From Icerya purchasi (lineage: Eukaryota > Arthropoda > Insecta > Hemiptera > Monophlebidae), in the NCBI GenBank assembly GCA_039619475.1, contig CM077116.1, positions 298,758,464-298,822,463 on the forward strand: a DNA stretch of 64,000 nucleotides. The letters are read 5' to 3'. Made by a program: the position numbers and the translations under genes. Below the pieces are notes generated by a model. The model was not told the DNA's origin and ran no database searches. It saw only the letters and a list, made by a program, of their open reading frames with translations. Shown here in pieces: positions 1 to 12,538 of this stretch; position 1 is the stretch's first letter; every line of letters starts with the position of its first letter.

Positions 1-2192
1 AAGTCGGCGTCATTAAGTTTTTTTTTATCGTCTTCGTAGTCTAACCGCGATGTGTTTAGCGATCGTCCATTTCTGAATTCTGTCTTAAAGCTCCCGTCTG
101 TGTAATATTCCTGTGATTAATTCTATTAGACGTTTCCTGTGTTGTAGCTTCGCACGTTAATCACTTAATACTTAATTTGCATCCGTCCGCCATTTTGTTG
201 AACCGGCTTTAACTTTGTCCGGAACAGTTATGTTTCTTCAAATTATTTACACTCGTATAAGATGAATAATAAAAAAAAAAAAAAAGTTTCGAAATACCGC
301 CGCTAGTCATTAACGTGTTAAACGGCCATTTCGATCGAATTTCCTTTGAAATTTTATTAGCGAAAATAATGTCCATTAAAGTCACACTTAAACCGGAAGG
401 AGAAATTGTTGCTTTAAGTCATAAAGGCTTAAGTGAAATTCGTGAAATATTTTTACAATTGAAACAACAAACAAAACAATCGAATCATCTTCATTCGCAG
501 TAATCATTCGCACCTGAAAACGAATCGTTATCATTAAACAAAGTGAATATGCTTCGTTTCAATTGTAACGTTCATTTATGTTCGGAATAAAAAGGGAAAA
601 TAATGATGAGAGTCAACGAACATAGTAAAATGATTTCCGAACAGTACGAATTTCGAGGATACCGAATTGAAGACTAGAACATACAGGGAATCCTTTCGGC
701 AAGATGAACTCATCAAACAATCGAAATAATAACGCTCTGATCTGAGCTGTTTCTTCGATGTGTTTCATTCGTTTTTAAAAAATCTCTTTCAATATAAATT
801 GAATGAATAAAAAAGCAAACACGTCCCCATCGAAATCCTTCGATCGCAATAACATGCGTATAATTCAGCCGAAAATAATATCGCTTCCGATTCGTTTATA
901 CTTCTTATTTTCTTGAAAACAGTGGCGACTTTTCCCCCTTCCGTTGCCCCTGATACTTCAAATCTAGTTAGTAGGAGCAGAGGGCAAAAAGTTCGTTTTC
1001 TACAGCTTATTTGCTCTTACATTTATTTCCGCTTGGCCGTTTCGTTGTCGCATTTTTTACCTGAACTTCAAAAGTGACGGAAAAGGTAGAAGCGATCATC
1101 GGAAGGTGCAAAAAAAGTTCGGCCGAAGATAATTACGATTTCTGACAAAATAAACAAGCCGACCGAACGTGTAGGAAATAGAACGCGCCCGATGGCAACG
1201 GAAATTTTAGCTGATGCCGGTAGAAACTTTTAGCAACTTCCGATTTTGCAGAGTTGGCAATTTTTCCGCAATTTTAACTGTCACAGGACGACGTGAATTT
1301 TATTCGAGTGTGTAAGCCGTTGCCAGAAGTACGACGACCAGAATTCGTTCCTTCGCCCGAAAATTCCGAGTCTAGCGCGCAGGCTGCCATGCTGCGGCCG
1401 ACAACCAAATTCCCCGGGTTAATGCATTCAATTTCCTTCTTCCTTTAATCCGTCATTTCCTTTACAAAAATTGTTCGCCACCGTTTATACCGTTTTATCG
1501 GCTCAAATATCTCGCCGACACGAAAGCCACTCTTTCGCTTCGTCTCCTTCCAAACTACGCGCCGTTAGTTTTTGCTTCGATGGTTCGAAAAAGCTGTTAT
1601 TTTCTCGTTTTTTATTTTTTCGATTTTATGCATTTATTATTACTATTATTATTCTAGAATTAGAATTTTGGAATGTTTTTAGCGACTTTAACAAAAAAAA
1701 AACAAAAAAAAAAAAGGTTGTTTATGTTGATCACGATTTTTTTTTGCCCCCCCCCCCTATGTGTACTCACGCATAACTGTTTTCCGTTCGCACTAATTCC
1801 AGTCCGCAGTAGATGGGAAATGTTCGTTCTGCGACACTATTGTTTGCGAGTAGTTGCATACGTCCCTTTTTTGTTTTATTTATCTTTAAATTGATATCCC
1901 CTTAAGAAATTCCCCTGTGCGAACGTTTCCCATCTACTCTCATTGGAATCTCTAGTGTACCTACTTTGGTACATTTGAAAGAGTTAGAACCACCGTATGC
2001 CTATATTAATGCTGATAAGTTGTTTACCTCGTTCGAGTTTAAGGGGTTCTTTGAAGTTTTCTTATTTGATGTTTTCTTTTTTTTTAAAGAAAATAAAAAT
2101 TAATAAAAGTGAAACATGTTCCGAAATAGGCCTAAAAATAAACGTGTAACGAAAATAGAGATAAAGATAGTAAAAAAACATATAGTACATAT

Positions 2193-2226
<34 letters not shown>

Positions 2227-4740
2227 GCCTGGCGGCTAAGTAGCTTACCATTTGGCCACTTCCATACATATAAATTAAGTAGAAGAAGTTCATTTTTAGG
2301 TAAACTAATTGAAGTGTGTGCGGAATGCAATTCTCGTGAAGTCTTATTCTAATTTTTTTCCAGACTTTGTAGCGTTATATTCTATTGTTTCAAACCTAAA
2401 TTATAATAGAACAAAAAAAAAAATAATCAACACATAAAAATAGCCGGTTATAAAAAGGTAAATAAACAATTAGATAAAAAATATTACGGAATTCCCCTCG
2501 AGTTCGTTTTTAATCACGGTAATTCTTCAATTCGGTTCTCAACTGATTACCGTCATTTAAATGCGTAGTCGATCAGCATTGAGATCGTATTTATTTCTAA
2601 TAAGTGTATAAGAGAATAAGAAAGCTCTCCCAGCAAATTCTTTTAAATCGGTAACAGAAATTTTTGATAAGTTGTATCGGAAAACTGGTTATTATCGTGA
2701 AAAATTAAAATTACGCATTTAGCGCTGAATTCGACTTTTTAAAATTCGCATTTAATAGTTCACATTCGTCTTCGAAAGGATTAAAAATCCAATAATTGTT
2801 CGCATCGGATTTTCGAAAATAATTTTTAAAATCAAATTTAAAACGAATTCTTTGATTTTTTCTTTCGTTTTCTGTTTTTTTTTTTTTTTTTTTTTTTTTT
2901 TTTGGAGCTTGATTAAATTTTTTTTCCGACGACAAAAAGTCCCGAAAGTTGTGTGTAATGTTTCAAGTATTTCTAATTGATGACCTTATTTAGCGCGCGA
3001 TTTGCAAAAATTTAATTTTTAACCGTAATATTCCGTATCACAAGAAAAACATTAAGATCGTTAATTAGACTCATTCCGGATCTATCGTAGCGGGGTGGTA
3101 CTACCATCGATTATAATTTCACACGCTATTGTACCATTCGGGAGTCACAAAATTGTTATTTAAAAGAAATCGAACTTTATCGAAATTAACTCCAGCCAAG
3201 GAGAGCCTGAAGCCATCTTAAATTAGTAACCGAAAAGTAACGCAAATGTGTTCCTGTGAAAGTTTTAAAGAGTCTTAAATTTGTGTTAATCGTTTTACTT
3301 TCCGAAATTGAATATTTTTACCACTTGATGCTGACGGCAATTTGTAATTCCCATCAGGCAGCCATACGAAAAATTACGAATCCGGTGATAACATTCGAAG
3401 TAAAAAGAAAAGAAAAGAACCGGCATACAATGTGTGCGCCACTAATGCCGCGACAATTAAGCTAATTTTGGTTTTAAAGTACATATCGACCGAGTTAAAT
3501 ATATCTTCACCGCCTCTTGTACGTTTTGACGAGGGACAGTTTCTTCGCTTACGTCATTATACAAATATATCCCAACAACGATTTTGATTGATTAGAACGG
3601 CAAAAAGAGTTCTCTTATGCGGATTTTTTAAAAGAAAACGTAAAAACCGAAAATAAAACCGTTCTTAAATTTTTTAGAAATAATAAGGAAAATCAGCACA
3701 TTTCGATACTCGCGTTTACACGAAGTTTATATCGACTATTTATTATTGTAAAACGAAACGCGTTTTACGATTATTCGTTTCGGAATTCTGACGCGTTTTT
3801 TATCGAAATGGTTGACTCGCGTACTGTACCGAAAATCAATTTTAAATTATTACACGTTGAATTTGATTACAGTATAGCAGTAACGGTATTGTTACGCGTT
3901 AATTTTTTATCGTATTAAAAAATCAGGTCGCTTTACTGGTTGTCATCGCACACTAATTCGATAGATCAGATTGTAAATTTCGCCTTATAATAATGATGCG
4001 CTGTTGCGTTTGCTGCAATCATTAGCCGCATTTATTTTCGATATACCGCAAATGTCACTGCGTATAGCATTCTCCGGGCTCGTGTAAATTTCTCGGTCCG
4101 TACTACACGATCGGTTGCATTAATGTTACAAATGCGAGCAGTTTAGTGCTTTGTACAATGCAACCGTAATCGACTCTATACTTACGTTCAACGGTAAACG
4201 TTTATTTTTCGTTGTCAAAATAGCGTATTAAATCGATATCACAATTATCTTTTAAAAAAAATTCGATTGCACGAAATTAAATGACCTGAAATTTTCCATA
4301 TCTGAACTTTAAAATATAATACAGCGGCTGAACAAGCGTATGAAAAAATTCGTTGACTATTAAAATTCGGCATTTATATTTTTGTAAAATAATGTTTATA
4401 AGGGGAACGACGATAATACTAATTATTATTTCGAGCCTAATAAATAAATCGGAAGTTTATTGAATAAATGATGCGAGGCAAATGGAATGACGGGGATATA
4501 GAGGATGGAATTTTTAAATGCACGCTATAAAAATGTGCATTTACGCACGCTTATAAGTGAAGATTAGAAGTGTAACAAAAGGGTAGTTTAATCTTTTTTA
4601 CTGTGCTTTGTTACTGTTTTAGAATGAGTGATCGTTCGATAATAAACGTTGATCACTGCAATAGTTGTAACAAGAAATGTTCTCGTTGCGAAGTTTTAAA
4701 TGAAACTTATTGTCGAATTTGCGTAATATGAAGTATTAAG
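1..4740. other. Non-coding stretch, no gene recognised
   Basis: AT-rich sequence with many short open frames, none recognisable and several driven by homopolymers. Long single-base runs are an A tract at 271-285, a C tract near 1747-1755, and T tracts at 2196-2223 and 2875-2903. The T tracts could be poly(A) tails of old minus-strand retroposons, but I could not recognise a body beside them. Confidence 0.6.
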
Positions 4741-4748
4741 TTACAGTT

Positions 4749-5095
4749 CAGGGCCGTATCTGAGTGCGGGTTTCCCGGGTTCACCCTTCCCATGAAATGT
4801 CTGCGAAATAATAACTGCTTGAATTAAATAGACCAAAATTCAGAATAAACTGATTTCTTTTGAATTTTTTGACCAAAGGGGGAAAAGAAAATTGAAATTT
4901 TTATGAATTCTATGGGAATAACGAGTATTTTTTATTTGTTTTTATTTTGTAGTGTTCAAATATTGCATATAGAATAATTGACGATAAGGCTTTAGTGTAC
5001 CATTCATGAATAACAATATTTCATGATAGCACACATACATGTATAATTATAAAAATATTTTCGTAACCCACCCTGAAATTTTAGTTACGGCCCAG
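4749..5095. mobile_element. hAT-type MITE with 8-bp target duplication
   Basis: A 347-bp non-coding element. Its left end reads CAGGGCCGTA and the reverse complement of its right end reads CTGGGCCGTA, giving a short imperfect terminal inverted repeat. It is flanked on both sides by the same 8 bases, TTACAGTT, at 4741-4748 and 5096-5103. An 8-bp duplication with CAGGG-like ends is the signature of the hAT superfamily. No transposase frame lies inside, so it must have been moved by an enzyme supplied elsewhere. The exact target duplication suggests the insertion is not very old. Confidence 0.8.
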
Positions 5096-6818
5096 TTACA
5101 GTTGGTCATATTAAGCGATAAACAGTAAATGCGCCTCTTCACAATTTACCTGGCTGATTGTTCTAAGTGAAAGTCACGATTAGAAATTCGGTACTGTTAT
5201 TTGGAATTTTATCACATCCGATTTTATCAATTCATTCGCATCATTAAAACTCTCTATCATACTCTCGAGTACATCGGATTGATCGTATTCGTCAAAATCC
5301 TCTTTCATTTATTAACCGCCTGTTTAAAGTGTGTAGTTTTTATTATAATTAGTCCCATTGTCAAAATCTTACTTAATTCCTCATTCGAATGCGTTCAAGT
5401 CGAAAATAATTCTATTATCCAAATCATCCCACAGTTCTCGATGATAACTTAAGCGATGTTCTACAACACATTTTGAATACGAAAATTCAATGGTGAATCC
5501 TCAGGTATTTCCTAAGTACTAGAAGAAATTTGAAAAGAAAATATTTCTGTGGCAGCAGAAATGAACTTAGTTACAGAGACAGTTTTTGGCTTGCTAACAG
5601 AAATATGGAAAAAAGTCGTTGTAGTCTGTCAAGGGAAAGCGAGTATGATGCTCAAACTAGTGTACCAGCAACAGGGCGCGTATTGATATCGGACCTGTAT
5701 TTCAGTACTACCGAAAAAAAACATATCGCCACCCTCTATTATTATTCCTCCCCTTCTCGGAAGCAACAAACTCGTTTTTGTTTCATCTCTATTATACGTT
5801 CATCCGTTCTTTTTTTCCGATCTAGTCGGACCACGACGTGGTAATAAAAGAATGACTTCGTTACATCTGATACGCGATATTAATCTGAGGGGTCCCACAA
5901 AATTCGCGATGTCAGCGCCTTTCGGTTGTTTTACAAACGGACTTCTTTCGATTGACAGACTATACTTGAGAGTATGAGAGAGAAAAATGCTTAATGCGTA
6001 AGTGTAATAGTTGAATTCGAGTTTGATGATCTGCTCGCTTTTTGAATTTTGTTCGGCCAGTCGTAGCCGGTATAGTTTCCGGACGTCAGCAAGTCACTAA
6101 GAGGGCACATCGGGAAGCCTACACATACACACTACAATATAAACAGTCAATCAGACCGAGCGTTTAATGAGCCAAGACTACCTGTCCGCTTTTACGGAGC
6201 GACCAGTGCAGTTGCACATTGTGCAGATTTTTCACTGCAAAACTGTAACTACACTGTCACTGCTTTATCATGGCGGAATAACGTTCACCGGTCTAATTTA
6301 TAAATATACGCTTGGCGAAATTCGCGCTAGCGAAAATCTGTCAACTACGACAAACGAAAAACATATAGATCCTCCGTTTAGAAAAGTTTATTGCAGTGAA
6401 TGTCTTCATTTTACTTATAAATCGATTTCTTCTTCATAATCTTCCTTTCAAATAATACGAGTATGTTTCAATTCTTTTTTTTTTTATACAACGAAAGCGT
6501 TCTTTGCATATATATTTCACTTAATAAAGTTACCCATTCTTTTTATTTGTTTATTTTTCAAATTCATTCTGTTTTATTCCTTTTTTCGTTCGTGTATATT
6601 AATATTATAACGGAGATTATTTGTTAATTTCCTTTACTGAAATTTATACCTCCACTTTCTTTTGCATAAATTTAATTTTTTACGTTTTTGGAATTTCCAA
6701 AAAAATAGCAGTTTCCTAATTTATTTTTGACTGTGTTGTAAGACGTGCGATTATTTTCCAATTCAACATTTTTCTGTTTTAGAGGGGTACAGAAGTACCG
6801 GTGAAAAAATCCAAATTA

Positions 6819-6821
<3 letters not shown>

Positions 6822-6869
<48 letters not shown>

Positions 6870-6873
6870 GTGT
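6822..6873. repeat. Compound (TA)n(TG)n microsatellite
   Basis: An uninterrupted TA run of about 32 bases passes directly into a TG run of about 20 bases. It produces a spurious frame of alternating Tyr/Ile and Thr/His on the minus strand. Confidence 0.95.
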
Positions 6874-8105
6874 ATTTATATTAGTAATATTATTACTGAA
6901 AGAAACGAAAAATAATATGCATTTGCATCCGTTTAATTTCAAAGTCAAATCTTTTTTCAAAATCAGTTTTTTTAATCAAGGTTTTAATCCTATCAGTGAA
7001 TTCGCTAACTAAATCAGATTAGTTCTGGCAAATTAGATTTTTCCTCGACTTTAAAAACAAACACCTGTTTATTATAATGTCGACGGCGAAAGCTATGGTA
7101 GGCACTTTTTTCGTTTTATCGCTGTTCCGGTTTTTCCGTTTTCGTGTAACATCAGCCGATAGGATGATAAAACGGCCAGTAGAATACACTTGAGCCGACT
7201 TGCCGTAAAAGAACTTATGAACGTCTGCGAATTCTACATACCGTGCACGTGACGAGAATAGCCTATGTTACGGCCGAAAATACTTGCGTCTAGCGTGTAA
7301 TTTAAGCGCTGGCCTCTCTGTATCTACACTGATAGTCGTTGACTTTTAAGCGATTTGTATCGCTTCCGTTTAATTAATTTTTTTCTCCGCTTCCGAAAGA
7401 GTTCCGCTTCCTTCTCCGATCTACCGACGGGGACTGCAAGAATATAAAATGACTGCGAATTTTTGCCCCGTTTAGTATTATGAAGTGCTACCGAAATGGA
7501 CCATCGCTCGGATTTCTAAAATTTAACGTTTACTTATAGTTTTCTCCTGCGTTGCTTCTCACACTTTATCACGTTTTCTCGTGCAGCATTTTAATTTCTA
7601 TTACTCGTGACCCTCTCTCCATTTCCTCTTCTTCACATTCTACGCGCGTTCGGAACTATTAAGAGCAGAAGAGAGATATCGCGGACAGACACTGCCTGTG
7701 AAGCTCTCGAGGTAGGGAAAAGGTTGAAAAGTGGACTTTAAATTCTACACAGTACGTCGAAAAGTTTTTTTTCGCAGAATGAACACGGCAATATGGACGC
7801 TAAGTTGAAACATCTCGAGGTCTTTAGTTTCGTAAGCTGAAAACAACTGGAAAAATGCAATTGTAGCGAAAAATGTTATCGCCCCTTCCTTTTCCCCACA
7901 CTGAGACAGATTAACGCGAGATAACTTGAAAGTTTTCGCAGAATTTGCCGATTTTATTGAGATAGGCAAAATCGCCCATATCCGGCTTATTCGAAATTCC
8001 GGAATGTGCCCTGCCAAACTCTTTCCCCCAACCCCTACAGCAGATAGCTATGTGAGCACCGAAATGTAACTTAAATTCGCCTACCTTTGTAACTCCCCCC
8101 CCCGG

Positions 8106-8131
8106 ACACACACACACACACACACACACAA
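8106..8131. repeat. (CA)n microsatellite
   Basis: About 13 CA dinucleotides preceded by a short C run. Confidence 0.95.
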
Positions 8132-9366
8132 CTTCCAGCCGACGAATTCTCTCGTGTTTGCCGTCCGCCTCTAATTCCTTCTTAATTTAATCTAGCAGCC
8201 GCGCCAATCTATAATCCCCGTTTTATTCTAAAATTCGAGCACTTTAACGCGCATACCGTCAACCGTAATTTAACCCCTGCAATATCGCTGCAACATTTCA
8301 GCGTACCGGCTAAACCATCGCGCCCATACTTATACATCGTTTGATTAGCGCTTAATTCCTCGCCTCTGTGTACGTTCGTGCGCCGGAAATCGGTTTCGCA
8401 CCGAACGAATTTTTTACTCTCGCATTCTTTTTCTTCTTCATTTTCGGTGGAACTTGTCGCGCGCTCAGCTCTTCCAGCCAATGGTATTATTAAAATCCTT
8501 TTAACAACGCTCGTCCTGCTACACCTATTGTTGCACAGCCAGCCTTTGAACAGTTGCATTTATTAATAATGAGATTCCACGTTGAATTTTCGCTCTGAAA
8601 TGCGTACCTCCTGATTTTGTTACGTGCATATTAAAGCGACAATTCAAAGAGGAATTCGCCTGTCTATAGAAACGAGGAAATCTTAAAAAACTTGAAATGA
8701 CTTTTTGCCGACTGTAAAACTCAATGATCCAGTGTGCAAAGTGAGAATAAAATGTTCCCGTACCGGTGGAAAATATATAATAACTGCCAAAAAGAAATAT
8801 AATTAATAATTACAATTATTACTATTACGAATTTGTCTTCAAACAATATGCCTGTTCCTTGGGTACGTTACATATACGAGCTCAGTGTGAATCCTTTTCC
8901 GAACACGTGTTAATTTCCTGTAATCTGCTTCTTTCCCTGTACAAGTCCGTTACCTGTCCCTAAAAACCTAATAATTATCACCTCTGGCCCACAACTCGAA
9001 AGTCGAAATTTCTCCCTTTTTTAAATTTGATGCAATATATAAAATATGGCACACGTCGCGGTTCAGCGATTATTTGAAGAATTTATGACGCGGCGACTTA
9101 TATTCAAAATGTTGTTACTCTTTTCGTTATAAGTGTACAACAACTGCAATCGATATAGCGTTTTATGATAGCTGTCATCTTTAAGCTCTCTGTGAACCTA
9201 ACCGTATTTTTTTTTTTTTTGTATATCCATACCTAGCGACTGAAAATGCGACATATGCTATATTCTAATTTATTATCTCTCGAGCTTCCTTCATAGTAAG
9301 TATCTGCCGACGAAGGTAACCAACGCGTTCAAATTATAATAATAGTAAAAAAAAAAATATGTCACA

Positions 9367-9600
9367 GTCGTCGCAATGACTAGTGACATCTGAATCAAAG
9401 CAGCGACTAATCGAATTATTAAAATAATAATGAATCGTTAATAGTCGCGTGAATATCAATGGTAAAACATCACACAAACCATCAAATACGTTCGAGTTAA
9501 CGTATAAGCGTACTTGAAGCTGCCTTTGTGCATCGATAAATCAAACATTTATAATCAGTTTCAAATTTCATATACATACACGTATTACACATAGAACTGC
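9367..9600 (+). mobile_element. Degenerate copy of the tRNA-derived SINE
   Basis: It opens with GTCGTCGCAAT, like the head of the SINE at 45903, then has lost most of the tRNA-like part. From about 9411 the body aligns in order with that copy: an ATTAAAATAATAATGAATCG-like block, a CAATGGTAAAACATCAC-like block, then TCGATAAATCAAACATTTATAATCAGTTT near 9532-9560 in slightly altered form. Beyond 9560 similarity is weak. It is clearly older than the copies at 33477 and 45903. Confidence 0.6.
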
Positions 9601-9808
9601 CATAAATATATTTATAATGAACAGTAATGTACAAATAATTCGCTACATAGGAATGTCATACGCATGCGCAGCATTTATTGCACTGGTAATCAAACACCCG
9701 GAACGTAGAAATTACAGAACAAATGCTGCAAAACGATCTGAATATGCTTTGTAGATATAGGCGAACGACAAAAAATTATGAATAAATGCTGAAAAATCAA
9801 CAGTTATG

Positions 9809-9869
9809 TATACATAGATATACATAGATATACATAGATATACATAGATATATACATAGATATATATAT
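9809..9869. repeat. 10-bp minisatellite (TACATAGATA)
   Basis: Four exact head-to-tail copies of TACATAGATA occupy 9811-9850, followed by a variant copy that decays into TA repeats. Confidence 0.95.
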
Positions 9870-11284
9870 GGGCACCGAGTAAATTTCGAAGAGCAATTTC
9901 GAAAAGCGTGCTAAAGTCTTGTCTTGGTGGAAGAGCAATATATACTGTTGCGACCTACCTGTTGGAAACTGTTAGTGAATTCCAGCATCTAAGATTAATA
10001 TTCAAATTGGCCACACCGACAGAAAAATCAGGTAAACCACACACCCTTTAGACAAATTAAAACAAATGATGAATTACAAAACTACGAAACTATACTTCGA
10101 ATTACTGATAATGGTCGGGATTAGATATTAAAATTTTGGAAAAGCAAAAATAACGGATTTTAATTTTTTTTGTTTGGCTCCACACCTGGACCACGTTGCC
10201 ACTTTCAGCACAGACGAACTCTAACCTGAAACTAAAGTTTTTAATTTTAAAACATATGTGATAAAAAACAAAACCAAATTCATTAAGAAAACAAAAAAAA
10301 AAAACAAAAAGAACACTAAACTACTACCATCTAAACCATAATGTTACAATCAACTACGAACGACGCAACCAAATCCTGATCCCCACAACAAAGTAAATAC
10401 TGAATATTACAAGGAGGAAAACCCGACAAGTAAATTAGGTCGCTGAAAAATATATCTCTGCGCCTGTCAAATAATATACAAAACAAAATAACAAATGCCC
10501 TCCCGAATAGCTAATCCTAATGTGACCACTGTAAATCAGATTGAACGTTTGACTTTGAAAGTTTAGTGAAATTCCTGTACGCACTATACAAAGACGACAA
10601 ATCAAAATATAACAAATGTCCTAACAAGCCTCTCAGGAATAGTTAGCAGCACATGACATCGTCCTGACGGAAATTAGAGTTGGACTGTATCATTACATCT
10701 ACCTAGGTTTGAGTTCTTGTCTCGTTCTATATCCGAATCGCTCGCAGGTTTACTCAGCCTGAAATAGTTGGGTACCGGAGAAATCTGGGAAAGTAAAGAC
10801 GGCCGAGAGAAAGGAACTGGCCTCCCTACTCGCATTAGTGCCGTTGGGCTTTGTACATTATGAAAAGCTTAATTTCACAATCCACGATACCTTATCAAGG
10901 GTATGGGACTTACTTTACTTTACTTTTAGGTTTGAGTTAATCTTTATATTTATTCAATTTTGTTGATGATCTAATTTTCCTAAACAAATCAGTAGAAGGA
11001 ATGAAAGGATATGAGATGCCTCCGAAAGCGGCTTCCTTGGTCAACAGAATAAGGTCAATAATTTACGATTGTGTTTAGGATTATTATTTAGTAAAGTTTT
11101 TCCATCTGCCGGTAAAGAGTTATACATAACAGCTCCAGCATACTGTATTTGAATTCTTGTATGAAATTTATAATATCTAGGAATCTGGGCGTAATCATCT
11201 TTAGCAGACCTGTTGAACCAGATTTAAAAGCAATCTTAAATTTGCTCCTATTTGCAATCACAAAAAATAAGTAATTGTAATTTT
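9870..11284. other. Non-coding stretch, no gene recognised
   Basis: A-rich from about 10020 to 10480. A frame near 10531-10650 on the plus strand has a CDHC motif followed by about 35 open codons, but I do not recognise it. No boundaries of a mobile element were found. Confidence 0.4.
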
Positions 11285-11297
11285 TATATATATATAT

Positions 11298-12505
11298 ACT
11301 AGCTGTGCCCCACGGCTTCGCCCGTGTATTAATGCCCGTTTAAATCTGTACTTGGAAATTCATTAAAAAATTTTTGTTTTATCTGGAATTGTATTTACGT
11401 TAAGATTCTTTCTTTCTTTGGGAAACATGTTTATCACCGTCTAACAAAAAATAGTCTTCATGTTTCACGTTTAGTTGAAGATTTTCGATTTTTCTATAAC
11501 CTGTCCGTCGTAATCTAACAAAAAGTTTTGCTCAGCTAAACAACACACACAGCCATCGTTTTGAAGAGGCCGAGTTATTCACACGGTGATCTTCCATAAT
11601 TACACGTTTAAGAGAACATCTTCACTCATATATTTCAACCACTCTGTCTCGAGCATTTTATTAAAATTAATTTATCATCATAAAATCAAAATAGCAGTGT
11701 TGAGTAAAGATTTTAATATTTCTGGTAGCAAATTATTAAAAAAAAAGTTAAACGGTTAATTTAAAAAATTTATACGGCGGTTTTGGCCTAAAAGTTCGAA
11801 TATTTGACATATCAGTTAAATACTCTATTTTATTTTTATATGTTCCCCATTAAGTCTAATAATATATTGCTTAAATCTTATCCAGTTTTTACAAACATAT
11901 TGTACAATACATTTTCTTCTACTCCTAATAATTCATTATTATATAATAAATAAGATAGAGACGAAAACGAAGATGCACCATCCCTATCTATGTATTTTAC
12001 ATAATGGGGAACTATCGCATCATCAACGCACATATTAATTCTACATTCATAATTCCGTAATAACACGAACTTTTTTGTAAACGACAGCGAACACAATTTA
12101 TTTCATCATTCATCGATAATAACGGCATGCGCCAGCGATAAACATGGTTGCATTTTGATTAACATCGCACGATACACAAAAGTCGCCACGAAAAGTAGTT
12201 GGTGCTCAAAAAATAATAAAATTGTCAAATTTGTTTTTTTTTAATTGATTGATTAAATTATTTAATATAACAAATATTTATGTAAATAATTAAAACAAAA
12301 AGTAATAGCCAACAATTAAATTTGTTTTTTTTAATTGATCGATTTAATTATTTAATATAACAAATACATTTATGTAAATAATTAAAACAAAAAGTATCCT
12401 ATCTGTTTAGTTGGACTAAATTGCATGTACTTTCAAAATTTTATAAAAATCGGTTAAGTAAATTCCGAGTTTATCCTGCACAAACATAAAGACACGGGAT
12501 TTTTT

Positions 12506-12506
<1 letters not shown>
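11298..12506 (+). mobile_element. Interspersed repeat bounded by (TA)n, unclassified
   Basis: It begins ACTAGCTGTGCCCC followed by CGGCTTCGCCCGTG directly after a short TA run. It ends with AAATCGGTTAAGTA, a TCCTGCACAAACATAAAGAC stretch and CACGGGATTT, directly before another TA run. Repeats with a start like CTAGCTG...GGCTTCGCC and an end like 'AAAATCGGT..AGT...CCTGCACAAACA' are known to me as common non-autonomous elements in arthropod genomes, but I cannot assign a superfamily. The interior codes for nothing recognisable; a 72-codon minus frame at 11878-12096 lies within it and is probably chance. A tandem duplication lies near its 3' side. Confidence 0.55.
12227..12396. repeat. Tandem duplication of about 79 bp
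   Basis: Two near-identical units, 12227-12304 and 12318-12396, each run from AAATTTGTTTTTTT through TTAATTGAT and ATTTAATATAACAAATA to AAAACAAAAAGTA. They are separated by 13 bases and differ at a few positions. Confidence 0.9.

Positions 12507-12538
<32 letters not shown>

Larger units (their letters stand above)
5104..9366. other. Non-coding stretch, no gene recognised
   Basis: No recognisable gene. Frames at 5530-5844 and 6167-6439 are open but match nothing I know and have no supporting context. The part from about 7100 to 8560 is visibly less AT-rich than its surroundings and could be part of a regulatory region or an unrecognised transcript, but no motif supports this. Confidence 0.5.

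Noticed and set aside
2100..2352. Overlapping frames on both strands across a T tract
   Set aside because: They consist largely of Phe or Lys runs from the homopolymer and have no recognisable content.
7911..8129. Minus-strand frame beginning with Cys-Val repeats
   Set aside because: The repeat is the translated (CA)n microsatellite; the rest is unrecognised.
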